Below the pieces are notes generated by a model. It saw only the letters and a list, made by a program, of their open reading frames with translations, was not told the origin of the DNA and did not search any database. This document shows, piece after piece, positions 1-6,532 of a DNA stretch of 18,205 nt (position 1 is its first letter; every line of letters starts with the position of its first letter). Source of the stretch: Desulfurococcales archaeon (GTDB taxonomy: Archaea > Thermoproteota > Thermoprotei_A > Sulfolobales > Ignisphaeraceae); NCBI GenBank assembly GCA_028276605.1, contig JAPYWC010000005.1:1-18205 (forward strand), given 5' to 3'. The position numbers and the translations under genes were made by a program.

Positions 1-2
1 GT

Positions 3-311
3 TTACAGAATTACTATTATAAGATCCAGGAACTGGTTTCAAAAGCAAGTGTAGATGATTCTTTTAATGAGCAGGAGCTAATGGCTATAGCAAGGGTGGA
101 GGAGATGCTAAATAACGTGAGAGAAATTGTGGGAGGGTTAAACACAGAAGTGCTTGAAGCTGTTGCAAGCTTAATCATGCTTTGCACAGATGTGTACCCA
201 CCTCCAGAAGATCCAGTGAATGAGCTTGTTATTAGAAAGAAGATGCCGAGGAGCATCATTGCAAAAATACTTGAAGTTGTAAAATCCTATGGCTTCTGTT
301 TACAGCACTAA
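3..311 (+). CDS. C-terminal part of an unrecognised, mostly helical protein (runs off the left edge)
   Basis: The frame is open from the window edge to a TAA at 309-311, so the last 103 residues or so are visible and the true start lies outside. The first in-window ATG, at 81, is internal to the open frame and need not be a start. The visible part is rich in Leu, Glu, Val and Lys and looks alpha-helical, with a Pro-rich turn (VYPPPEDP) about 40 residues before the end and a final helix (PRSIIAKILEVVKSYGF). There is no membrane segment or metal-binding motif. I do not recognise the family. A replication-factor subunit such as GINS was considered because of the helical character, but no motif supports it. 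The next gene on the same strand starts about 110 bp downstream and probably has its own promoter. Confidence 0.6.
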   Translation, partial: LQNYYYKIQELVSKASVDDSFNEQELMAIARVEEMLNNVREIVGGLNTEVLEAVASLIMLCTDVYPPPEDPVNELVIRKKMPRSIIAKILEVVKSYGFCLQH

Positions 312-420
312 TGCCCTAACAAGACTTACTTAGCCTAAGACATATATACGCTTTGAGAAAATTATAGCAAAAAATGAAGTAAGAGTAAGAATGTAATATA
401 GTAAACTAAAGTGATGTTTC

Positions 421-1713
421 TTGAATCAAAAGATAAAAAGCAGAACAAGCATAACAAGTACTAATACTACGAAAAGAATCTATGATGAGGTACACGGATA
501 CATAGGTTTGACTGATGTAGAGCTAGAGATTGTAAATAGTGAGGTGTTTCAACGGCTAAGATTTATAAAGCAATTAGCAGCTGCATGGTATGTTTACCCA
601 GGAGCAACACACACCAGATTCAGCCATAGCCTAGGTACAATGTACTTAATGGGGTTAATAGCACAGAAACTGTTTGAATTAGGTTATGTGCACTCAGCTG
701 AAGATATTCAGCTATTGCGCTTAGCAGCATTACTTCATGATATAGGGCACACACCCTTCAGTCACGCTATTGAAAGTTACTACAAGAATGCTCTGGGCTT
801 GGACCACGAGGAACTTACCAAGATAGTTATACTAGGTAGCAGTATAAGGGATATCCTTAACTATTATGGTTATGATCCAAAAACCATTGTAGCCATTATT
901 AGTGGGCATTATAGAGAGCCTCTATATAATCAACTTTTATCTAGTGAAGTGGATGTAGATAGGATGGATTATCTTATAAGAGATGCTTTACACACTGGTG
1001 TTACCTATGGTATCATAGACATGCAGAGACTCATATCAGTTATTGTTGTTGATGGCGATGGAAATCTAGCGGTCCTTGACAAAGGTCTTGACGCATTAGA
1101 GAACTTTTACTTAGCCAGGCTTCACATGTACAGAGCGGTGTACTATCATAAAACTGTTGTTGGGTATGAACACCTGCTGGCAAAGATTTATGAACTCCTC
1201 TGTCAGTATTTTGAAGACCTGTTACTTCCTAAATCTCTAAATGACATAAAGAGACTTGTATCTGATGGTTACATAGCTATGTGGCATGATGACTGGCTCA
1301 CAGGATACATAATTCAAAAGTATAGAGATCAGTCAACACCAGAACCATTGAGAGAATTGATAAGGGCATTTCTCTTTAGGAAAGGTTATAAGGTGCTAAT
1401 AGACCTATCAAAGTTTAGTGATAAACCATTAAGTGAAGATGATGATGACATCAAGCTATTAAGATCCGCAGAGGTTAATCTCAAAAGTTTGCTAAACGAT
1501 AATGATGTTTCAATGTTTGTTGATGATATAAAGATTGTTGATGAGGATCCCCATACAATGCCAAGAATAATTGTAGGTGGTAAGCAATCCATACCTCTTA
1601 CAAACATTGAAAATACTATAATTTCTCGATTGCCTAAGAGATATCACGTGAAAAGACTTTATGTTTTGTCACGAAGCTTTGATAAGGCTCGTAGCCTTAT
1701 TCGAGTTTCGTGA
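421..1713 (+). CDS. HD-domain phosphohydrolase (dGTPase/SAMHD1-like, COG1078 type)
   Basis: This is a 430-residue HD-superfamily protein. The signature elements are in order: RFSHSLGT (His69), the LLHDIGHTPFSH motif with His106-Asp107 and His110, and VDVDRMDYLIRD (around 178-188), which supplies the last metal ligand. This arrangement is typical of the archaeal and bacterial dNTPase/SAMHD1-like branch, so a metal-dependent phosphohydrolase acting on nucleotides is likely; the real substrate cannot be read from the sequence. The TTG at 421 is the first possible start after an in-frame TGA at 412-414, and a GTGAT SD-like sequence (411-415) lies just before it. TATA-like sequences occur near 339-349 and 392-400. 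The C-terminal third (about 300-430) is acidic and variable, with an Asp/Glu run near 344-348. dph5 follows after 7 nt, so the two are probably co-transcribed. Confidence 0.88.
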   Translation: MNQKIKSRTSITSTNTTKRIYDEVHGYIGLTDVELEIVNSEVFQRLRFIKQLAAAWYVYPGATHTRFSHSLGTMYLMGLIAQKLFELGYVHSAEDIQLLRLAALLHDIGHTPFSHAIESYYKNALGLDHEELTKIVILGSSIRDILNYYGYDPKTIVAIISGHYREPLYNQLLSSEVDVDRMDYLIRDALHTGVTYGIIDMQRLISVIVVDGDGNLAVLDKGLDALENFYLARLHMYRAVYYHKTVVGYEHLLAKIYELLCQYFEDLLLPKSLNDIKRLVSDGYIAMWHDDWLTGYIIQKYRDQSTPEPLRELIRAFLFRKGYKVLIDLSKFSDKPLSEDDDDIKLLRSAEVNLKSLLNDNDVSMFVDDIKIVDEDPHTMPRIIVGGKQSIPLTNIENTIISRLPKRYHVKRLYVLSRSFDKARSLIRVS

Positions 1714-1720
1714 AAAAGCC

Positions 1721-2626
1721 ATGCTTAAACTGCTAGGCTTAGGTCTTTCAGCTGATACTATAACTGTAGGTGTCTTGAAGAAGATTGTTACTGAATGTGA
1801 TGTCATTTTTGTAGATAGCTACACGAGTGTGTGGTTTCCAGATATTAGTATGATGCTATCAATGCTTAGTGTAATAGGAAAGACCATTACTGTTGCGAGC
1901 CGAAGGCACTTAGAAGGAGAAGGTATAAGGGATATAATCAAATTAGCTCAGGAAAAGAATGTATGCATTGCTGTAGTGGGAGATCCTCTTATCGCAACAA
2001 CGCATAGTTCAATAATTGTTGAAGCAATTTCACAAAATATTGATGTTGAGGTTGTGCCATCGGTATCAGTACTCAATGCAACTATATCGTTTTCATGCCT
2101 ACAATCATACAGATTTGGTAAAATGGCTACCGTTGTAAGTCCAAAAAATGGAATTACATATGAATACCCCTATGATGTTTTGAAAATGAATCGTTCATTG
2201 AACTTACATACACTGCTCCTGCTTGAAATAGATTTAGAGAAAAACTATTTCATGAAACCCTATGAAGCATTAAGCATCTTGCTCTATATTCAAAGCAGAA
2301 GATCTGAAACAATTCTCTCAAACGATGATATAGTGATTGTAATGGCTGACTTAACAAGCTGCTCTCATAATGTATGGGTAACAACCATAAGTGAAGTTTT
2401 AAATAATAAGCATGAATTCAGTTCAAATACATTGTACACCATAATTATACCAGCAAAACGTCTACATCCTATCGAGGAGGAATGCTTGAAGTATATTAGA
2501 AGAAAGAAACTTGTATATAGATGTAGCATCAATGATAAAAGAGATTTAGAAACACTACTTCAAGCACTTCTCCAGAGAAGCTCATTAGAGACAGTAAGTC
2601 AAGACCTCACAAAGTCTAAAACTTAA
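1721..2626 (+). CDS. dph5: Diphthine synthase (diphthamide biosynthesis methyltransferase Dph5)
   Basis: The product transfers methyl groups from S-adenosylmethionine to the modified histidine of elongation factor 2, a step of diphthamide synthesis in the cytosol. The N-terminus MLKLLGLGLSADTITVG, the segment VDSYTSVW and the SAM-site motif VVGDPLIATTHSS (about residues 85-97) are diagnostic of this family within the tetrapyrrole-methylase fold. I chose the ATG at 1721 because it gives the family N-terminus. The frame extends upstream to an ATG at 1661, but that would overlap the HD gene by about 50 bp and add 20 residues unlike the family. With this start the protein has 301 residues, somewhat longer than the usual 255-285, with divergent C-terminal sequence. 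The gene starts 7 nt after the HD phosphohydrolase stop, which suggests one transcript. Confidence 0.93.
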   Translation: MLKLLGLGLSADTITVGVLKKIVTECDVIFVDSYTSVWFPDISMMLSMLSVIGKTITVASRRHLEGEGIRDIIKLAQEKNVCIAVVGDPLIATTHSSIIVEAISQNIDVEVVPSVSVLNATISFSCLQSYRFGKMATVVSPKNGITYEYPYDVLKMNRSLNLHTLLLLEIDLEKNYFMKPYEALSILLYIQSRRSETILSNDDIVIVMADLTSCSHNVWVTTISEVLNNKHEFSSNTLYTIIIPAKRLHPIEEECLKYIRRKKLVYRCSINDKRDLETLLQALLQRSSLETVSQDLTKSKT

Positions 2627-2663
2627 AAACACGTCAAATAAATGTATCAAATCTGTGGTTATA

Positions 2664-2740
<77 letters not shown>

Positions 2741-2982
2741 AAGAATTGATTCCTGTCGTTGCTCTGATTTCTCTTAGCATCTGTATATTGTATGTTATAC
2801 CCCCTACTTCATCTTCCTCGTACGTACTGGTAATACCTTTAAATGAAAATAGTGTGCAAATATGCAAAAGCGTTGGCATTAAAAAATTGATTCTTAGTAA
2901 CATTAATTTGCAGTAGGCATAATCATTGAAAAATTCACTTTAATTAAGCCACGGTGTTCCTTTTGCTATGATTACAAAACCA

Positions 2983-3552
2983 TTACAGTTTTAGTCCTAC
3001 ACTTCTAAGTCTATCGTATATTGCCTGTGCCTCCTCACCAAAGATTTCAATAGCTTTCGTAATCTTATTCTTATCTAGTTTCACATTGTTTCTCTTAATG
3101 AGTTCAAGGGCAAATCTTATTTCACTTAGATCTTGCATTGCACCTCTCTTTGCTTTTAAAACAAGCCAACACTCCTTTGATAAACATTTAATTTTTGTAC
3201 CATTGATATCATATTCTTGTAGACATAGTTCCATTAGCTCTTGCGGTATATAGAAATCTAGTATGTTTTCATAGAGTTCAACTGTGATGTCCACATCATT
3301 TACTCTTAATGTTATTGAGGGTGTTCCTAACTCTGTTGTGCCGGTGCCCCATCCTTTCTCCTCTGCCACAACAATTATCCTATTTGACTCCATTATAGGG
3401 CTCATGCTTGTAACAAAAAGATCCACATCTCCTTCTAGTTGCTTATTTCCAAGCTCAAGATTTATACATGTATCTCCGATTATTATCCCCTCAATCCCTA
3501 TTTCACTTAACTTTCTAAGAGCCTCTGCTAGTTGCTCAACTGTGTATTGCAT
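2983..3552 (-). CDS. Small nucleotidyltransferase-fold protein downstream of L40e
   Basis: This is a 189-residue protein resembling minimal polymerase-beta-superfamily nucleotidyltransferases. It has a glycine/Thr segment IIIGDTCINLEL (about 24-34), followed by GDVDLFV with Asp42 and Asp44, and a third acidic strand DVDITVEL (Asp86/Asp88). That is the usual G-[ST]...DxD...D layout. The substrate is unknown. The family includes tRNA-modifying enzymes, toxin-type AMP/CMP transferases and inactive relatives, and the sequence does not decide between them. The ATG at 3552 has an AAGTGAT SD-like site 5 nt upstream. The gene lies 31 nt after the stop of the ribosomal protein L40e gene on the same strand, so it is probably expressed with it. 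No toxin-antitoxin partner is visible beside it. Confidence 0.72.
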   Translation of the reverse strand: MQYTVEQLAEALRKLSEIGIEGIIIGDTCINLELGNKQLEGDVDLFVTSMSPIMESNRIIVVAEEKGWGTGTTELGTPSITLRVNDVDITVELYENILDFYIPQELMELCLQEYDINGTKIKCLSKECWLVLKAKRGAMQDLSEIRFALELIKRNNVKLDKNKITKAIEIFGEEAQAIYDRLRSVGLKL

Positions 3553-3583
3553 ATTTTATCACTTTTATCACTTTCCTAAAGTG

Positions 3584-3751
3584 CTACTTCTTCATTGCTA
3601 ACTTCTTCTTCTTAGGTCTTAGGTTACTACTTCTACATCTCCTACATCTAGTTGCTGTAGGCGGATTTAGCGCGCCACATTTGCGACATACTTTCTTGTT
3701 TAGTACCCTCGCCTCAACAATCTTCAAAAGCTCTGGATCTGCTACTGGCAT
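3584..3751 (-). CDS. rpl40e: Large ribosomal subunit protein L40e (55 aa)
   Basis: Reading the minus strand from the ATG at 3751 gives a 55-residue basic protein. It begins [20 protein letters not shown], continues with a four-cysteine zinc ribbon (VCRKCG and RCRRC; Cys22, Cys25, Cys36, Cys39) and ends in a Lys-rich tail. Length, Cys spacing and start match archaeal eL40, a small zinc-binding protein of the 50S subunit. In eukaryotes the homologue is made as a ubiquitin fusion; here it stands alone. A GGTGTG sequence about 7 nt upstream can act as SD, and a TATA-like box at 3818-3827 would give a leader of about 45 nt. It is the first gene of a probable two-gene unit with the nucleotidyltransferase-like gene. 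It is easily missed because of its size. Confidence 0.93.
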   Translation of the reverse strand: MPVADPELLKIVEARVLNKKVCRKCGALNPPTATRCRRCRSSNLRPKKKKLAMKK

Positions 3752-3817
3752 TCACTGCACACCCTAATTATAGCCACCTTTCACACTTTTTTACACTTTA
3801 TGGTACCTTGTACAGAC

Positions 3818-3827
3818 TAAATATAAG
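3818..3827 (-). promoter_or_regulatory. Probable TATA box for the L40e transcript
   Basis: On the minus strand this reads CTTATATTTA, a good archaeal TATA-box match. Transcription would start about 26 nt downstream, near 3796, giving L40e a leader of about 45 nt. It lies in the 324-bp region 3752-4075 between two divergent genes, whose other recognisable contents are the promoter and leader of the plus-strand gene. Confidence 0.55.
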
Positions 3828-3979
3828 CTATATGCAAGCAAACAAAACCCCACAAAAGCTTGTTTGACTAGACTTAACTTAACCACTGTTTACAAACTTG
3901 CAGTTGTAGATGTAGCATCGAAAACCTAAAATAATGAAACGAATATCCAGAAGTAAATAAAACACATACGTTGTAGAAA

Positions 3980-3993
3980 TTTAAACTTATAAA
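3980..3993 (+). promoter_or_regulatory. Probable TATA box for the KH-protein gene
   Basis: The sequence TTTAAACTTATAAA is a strong TATA-like match. A start site about 26 nt downstream would fall near 4014-4018. That places the transcript start at or just before a short open reading frame (4017-4067), leaving a leader of about 60 nt before the main ATG at 4076. Confidence 0.55.
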
Positions 3994-4016
3994 CCAAACG
4001 AGATTTTCCTATACCT

Positions 4017-4067
4017 ATGGTTTGTGTATTTAGTGTAGGAGGTAGCGCCTTAAACAATAGAGGCTGA
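4017..4067 (+). other. 16-codon ORF in the leader of the KH-protein gene
   Basis: ATG at 4017 opens 16 codons (MVCVFSVGGSALNNRG) ending in TGA at 4065-4067, 8 nt before the main ATG. If transcription starts near 4016, as the TATA box suggests, this ORF would be translated from a leaderless or near-leaderless message. It may equally be chance: an ORF of this size is not significant alone, and no conservation can be checked here. Confidence 0.25.
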
Positions 4068-4075
4068 GTATAAAG

Positions 4076-4585
4076 ATGAAGATACCACTTGACGTGATAT
4101 GCGTCAAGAGTGGTGTACTATGCCCACGATGTCGAAGACTTGTTGAGAGTAATACATATACATGGCGCGAAGTAGAGATAATGAAACACCTACTAGAACT
4201 TGAAGAAACGGATGCTAACTTCAAATTCCTAAAGGATGCAACATACGTAAAAGCTTATGAGACAAACTCAATGATAGTAGTGGTGATTGACATAGGCACT
4301 GATATACCTCAACACGCACTAATAAAGCTAGGACGCGTATTGAGCTCTAAGCTAAATACAAGAGTGCGAATTATAAGAAAAAGCGATCCAAAAAACATGA
4401 TCCTACAAATAATAGCACCTGCAAGAATTGAGGGGATAAACCGTGTATGGACACCTGATGGCGACGTACAGAACATTATAAGGATTCCTAAAACAGATGC
4501 AAGACTACTACCATTAGAAGCCTCCGAATTAGAACGTATACTAAGTATAATTCTTGGCGAGAACTATAGAATAAAGATAGGCTAG
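4076..4585 (+). CDS. Cys-motif KH/NusA-like RNA-binding protein (archaeal, putative)
   Basis: This is a 169-residue soluble protein. It begins MKIPLDVICVKSGVLCPRC, with Cys9 and a CPRC motif at 16-19, and continues with a charged helical segment (about 30-50). An alpha/beta region (about 55-140) follows the pattern of archaeal NusA-like KH domains: a strand (YVKAYETNSMIVVVID), a helix (LIKLGRVLSSKL), TRVRII, then IIAPARIEGINRVWTPDG. The GxxG loop of active KH domains is not obvious, so it may be degenerate. A role in RNA binding, transcription elongation or ribosome function is inferred from this resemblance, not demonstrated. An in-frame TAG lies four codons upstream with no other start, so ATG 4076 is firm. 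GAGG at 4060-4063 is a weak, distant SD. The gene stands alone between a divergent promoter region and a tRNA cluster on the other strand. Confidence 0.6.
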   Translation: MKIPLDVICVKSGVLCPRCRRLVESNTYTWREVEIMKHLLELEETDANFKFLKDATYVKAYETNSMIVVVIDIGTDIPQHALIKLGRVLSSKLNTRVRIIRKSDPKNMILQIIAPARIEGINRVWTPDGDVQNIIRIPKTDARLLPLEASELERILSIILGENYRIKIG

Positions 4586-4733
4586 CTCAAAGCAGAGGAC
4601 GAAGAAGTAATAATCAATTATTTATTATTTGATATTTTCATCACAAACCCTAACTGATTCCATCTCAATACTAAAACTTCCCTACAACCCCTCATTTAAT
4701 TCTCGATTTAATGAACTTTATATGGGAAATAGT

Positions 4734-4749
4734 AAAAAGAAAAGCAAAA
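4734..4749 (-). terminator. U-rich terminator after tRNA-Val(GAC)
   Basis: Downstream of the tRNA on the minus strand the transcript would contain TTTTGCTTTTCTTTTT. Runs of U without a hairpin are the usual intrinsic terminators in Archaea. It begins about 16 nt after the tRNA 3' end. Confidence 0.5.
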
Positions 4750-4764
4750 TTTGGTAAGTCTTAA

Positions 4765-4838
4765 TGGGCCCGCGGGGATTTGAACCCCGGACCTCCGCCT
4801 CGTCAGGGCGGCGTCCTACCAGGCTAGACTACGGGCCC
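4765..4838 (-). tRNA. tRNA-Val(GAC)
   Basis: On the minus strand the acceptor GGGCCCG pairs with CGGGCCC, with discriminator A. The anticodon stem CCGCC pairs with GGCGG around the loop CTGACGA, giving anticodon GAC (Val). The T arm is CGGGG-TTCAAAT-CCCCG. There is no intron and CCA is not encoded. A TATA-like TAAAATATGC (4866-4875, plus-strand reading) lies at the right distance upstream. It differs from the second tRNA-Val gene in this window at only two bases, positions 34 and 37. Confidence 0.97.
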
Positions 4839-4957
4839 GCACAACCACTAATACAACTCTAACCCTAAAATATGCCTTAATAAGCTTTATTTATTTTGTC
4901 TTTCTACATAGCCGATAAGTAGTCCTAAATTTCTTAAGTATGTTATTAATGCTAGAA

Positions 4958-5072
4958 TGGAGCCGGGGCCGGGATTCGAACCCGGGAATTATCGGGTCTC
5001 CGACGGGCGATATAGCCGGAGTCTAAAACCCCCACTGCAGCCCGACGCCTTAGACCGCTCGGCCACCCCGGC
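4958..5072 (-). tRNA. tRNA-Cys(GCA) with a 37-nt intron at 37/38
   Basis: On the minus strand the acceptor GCCGGGG pairs with CCCCGGC, followed by discriminator T and encoded CCA (4958-4960). U73 with a GCC-starting acceptor is characteristic of tRNA-Cys. The anticodon stem is TCGGG/CCCGA and the spliced loop reads CTGCAGA, anticodon GCA. The 5' exon covers 5072-5035 and the 3' exon 4997-4958. The T arm is CCGGG-TTCGAAT-CCCGG. The D arm (GGCCGAGCGGTCTAAGGC) resembles that of type II tRNAs, so Ser or Leu were considered. Those would need a different discriminator and a long variable arm; here the variable region is 6 nt. The TATA-like box is near 5094-5105. Confidence 0.88.
4998..5034 (-). other. 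tRNA-Cys intron (37 nt)
   Basis: Removal of these 37 bases restores the anticodon loop CTGCAGA. At the junctions a relaxed bulge-helix-bulge can be drawn: loop bases CTGC face CGG plus a G across one unpaired U, followed by an AG|T bulge and a GGG/CCC inner helix. The central helix is therefore imperfect. Boundaries assume the standard 37/38 site; a shift of a base or two is possible. Confidence 0.7.
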
Positions 5073-5189
5073 TCGTATGGTCTCCAAGATTATAATATCT
5101 AAAATATTTTGTGGGTAATAAGGTTATCGGCTTAATCTATTGAGTGTTGCCGACCGATGTTGAATATTATTGTATAGAAAGAGATTAGA

Positions 5190-5281
5190 TGCCGCCGGGG
5201 GGATTTGAACCCCCGACCTCCCGGTGTCTGAAACTTTAAACTTTCTTCAGCCGGGCGCTCTCCCAGCTGAGCTACGGCGGC
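5190..5281 (-). tRNA. tRNA-Phe(GAA) with a 19-nt intron at 37/38
   Basis: On the minus strand the acceptor GCCGCCG pairs with CGGCGGC, with discriminator A. The D arm is GCTC-AGCTGGGA-GAGC, the anticodon stem CCCGG pairs with CCGGG, and the T arm is GGGGG-TTCAAAT-CCCCC. The spliced loop CTGAAGA gives anticodon GAA (Phe). Exons are 5281-5245 and 5225-5190, which together make a 73-nt tRNA body. CCA is not encoded. A TATA-like TTTTTAAAG (5312-5320) sits at promoter distance. Confidence 0.96.
5226..5244 (-). other. tRNA-Phe intron (19 nt)
   Basis: The junctions form a canonical bulge-helix-bulge. Loop bases CTGA pair perfectly with intron bases TCAG, flanked by an AG|A bulge on the 5' side and an AC|A bulge on the 3' side. 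This is the structure recognised by the archaeal tRNA splicing endonuclease. Confidence 0.9.
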
Positions 5282-5311
5282 ATCCTCAGCAGTAGTTACT
5301 AGTGGTGACTG

Positions 5312-5320
5312 CTTTAAAAA
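5312..5320 (-). promoter_or_regulatory. Probable TATA box for tRNA-Phe
   Basis: The minus-strand sequence TTTTTAAAG is about 31-39 nt upstream of the mature tRNA 5' end, so transcription would begin roughly 9 nt before the tRNA. It sits within the short spacer after the top6A stop codon, where it may also lie in the end of the top6 transcript. Confidence 0.5.
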
Positions 5321-5340
5321 TTTTCTTTAAGAAGGTTTCT

Positions 5341-6513
5341 CTACTCTATGAAGTCCTGTGTTTGTATTTTTGTTGGAATGTACGTGTCCATCAAGAAGTA
5401 TAATCCTTTACCTGTTAAAGCCTCTATTTCTAGTTTGCTCTGCTTCTGAAGGAATATATTTATCTCCTTTTGCCATTTCTCTGTTTTAAACCATTCGTAG
5501 TTTAGGAGCTCTTGCGCTCTTTTAATGTCTGCTTTCTTAGCCTTAATTATGAAGTTCTTTCTCTCCTCCTCCGTTAGGTAAGGTTTCTTGTCTTTATCGC
5601 CAAAGATATCTGTCATGCTAACACCTAGGAACTTTGCCTTTGGCGTTGCAAGTCTTTCACTCTCATATGATAGCGTTATGGATCCTATCTTAAACACGCT
5701 ATAGATGTACCATCCATAGGGGTCTGCGTCTGTTAGTATATATACGGGAAGGTTGAGCTCCTCATTAAGCCTTCTAACAAATCTCCTTGTGGCTCTATCA
5801 GGCTGCCCTGCACTTGTAACCAGAATTGCTTTATACTTTCTCCAAAAGCCTGCACGGTGAAGCTGCTGAAATACTGCATCTTTCTCTACAACTAAAACGA
5901 ACTCTGCATTTACATCGATGAACTCAATTAGATCGGGTGTAGGCTCAATAGCGTAAGCTCCGTGACCCATTTTGCTTAAGTCTATAACGTCGTCTCCTGA
6001 TCTTATTCGCATATCCCCTACCACTTTTCCTTTCTCTTTGCTAAGAATCAGCATCTCTTCCCTTAGAAGACCTGTGTACACCTCTATATCCCTAAGGACT
6101 GCATCACTCTCTTTCTGCTCATCCCATGTATTCTCCTCCTCAACCCTACCCTTATGATCTCTATACCTAATACTGTGCTTGCCTCTGTAATACAGATCTC
6201 TTATTGTTGGATACTCATTGTTTATCAAGGCTTCGTAAATTATTTTAGCCATCAGCACGGTCTGCATAAACTTTCGAGCTTCTCTAACATCAAGAAAACT
6301 TCTCTCAAACGTTGCAGGGCCTAGAAGAAGAAGCCCCCTCTCCTTATCGTATATTGTATTTGATAATGTTCTTTTTGGAATTATGAGCTTAGGCTCTTCA
6401 CCGTTCAAAATAGCTTCAACAACTTTTTCAAATGCTTTAGCAAGCTTTTCTGCAGCAAGCTTACGTGCCTTTATATCGACTGAGGACATGAACTTCTTTG
6501 ATTCAGCACTCAT
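5341..6513 (-). CDS. top6A: DNA topoisomerase VI subunit A (Spo11-like, catalytic)
   Basis: This is the DNA-cleaving subunit of the type IIB topoisomerase, which relaxes and decatenates DNA as an A2B2 complex. At 390 residues the length matches the family. The winged-helix CAP domain carries the catalytic tyrosine within TIRDLYYRGKHS (Tyr108/Tyr109; one of the pair forms the 5'-phosphotyrosyl link). The Toprim domain follows, with VVEKDAVF (Glu210) and the DxD of LTDADPYG (Asp262, Asp264), which bind magnesium. Family sequences GQPDRATRRFVRRL and KFLGVS are also present. The ATG at 6513 has a GGTGA SD site 5 nt upstream and lies 19 nt after the top6B stop, so the two subunits form one operon, B before A. 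Nothing appears degraded. Confidence 0.97.
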   Translation of the reverse strand: MSAESKKFMSSVDIKARKLAAEKLAKAFEKVVEAILNGEEPKLIIPKRTLSNTIYDKERGLLLLGPATFERSFLDVREARKFMQTVLMAKIIYEALINNEYPTIRDLYYRGKHSIRYRDHKGRVEEENTWDEQKESDAVLRDIEVYTGLLREEMLILSKEKGKVVGDMRIRSGDDVIDLSKMGHGAYAIEPTPDLIEFIDVNAEFVLVVEKDAVFQQLHRAGFWRKYKAILVTSAGQPDRATRRFVRRLNEELNLPVYILTDADPYGWYIYSVFKIGSITLSYESERLATPKAKFLGVSMTDIFGDKDKKPYLTEEERKNFIIKAKKADIKRAQELLNYEWFKTEKWQKEINIFLQKQSKLEIEALTGKGLYFLMDTYIPTKIQTQDFIE

Positions 6514-6532
6514 TTAGTTCACCATAGAAACG

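Noticed and set aside
2744..2893. Repeat AATTGATTC at 2744-2752 and 2885-2893, beside tRNA-Thr, as a possible integration scar
   Set aside because: Nine AT-rich bases, outside the tRNA itself and without integrase or other mobile genes nearby; chance is enough to explain it.
4958..5072. Reading the 115-nt tRNA as tRNA-Ser or tRNA-Leu with a long variable arm
   Set aside because: The discriminator is U, the anticodon loop after removal of 37 nt reads GCA, and no variable-arm stem fits; Cys explains all parts.
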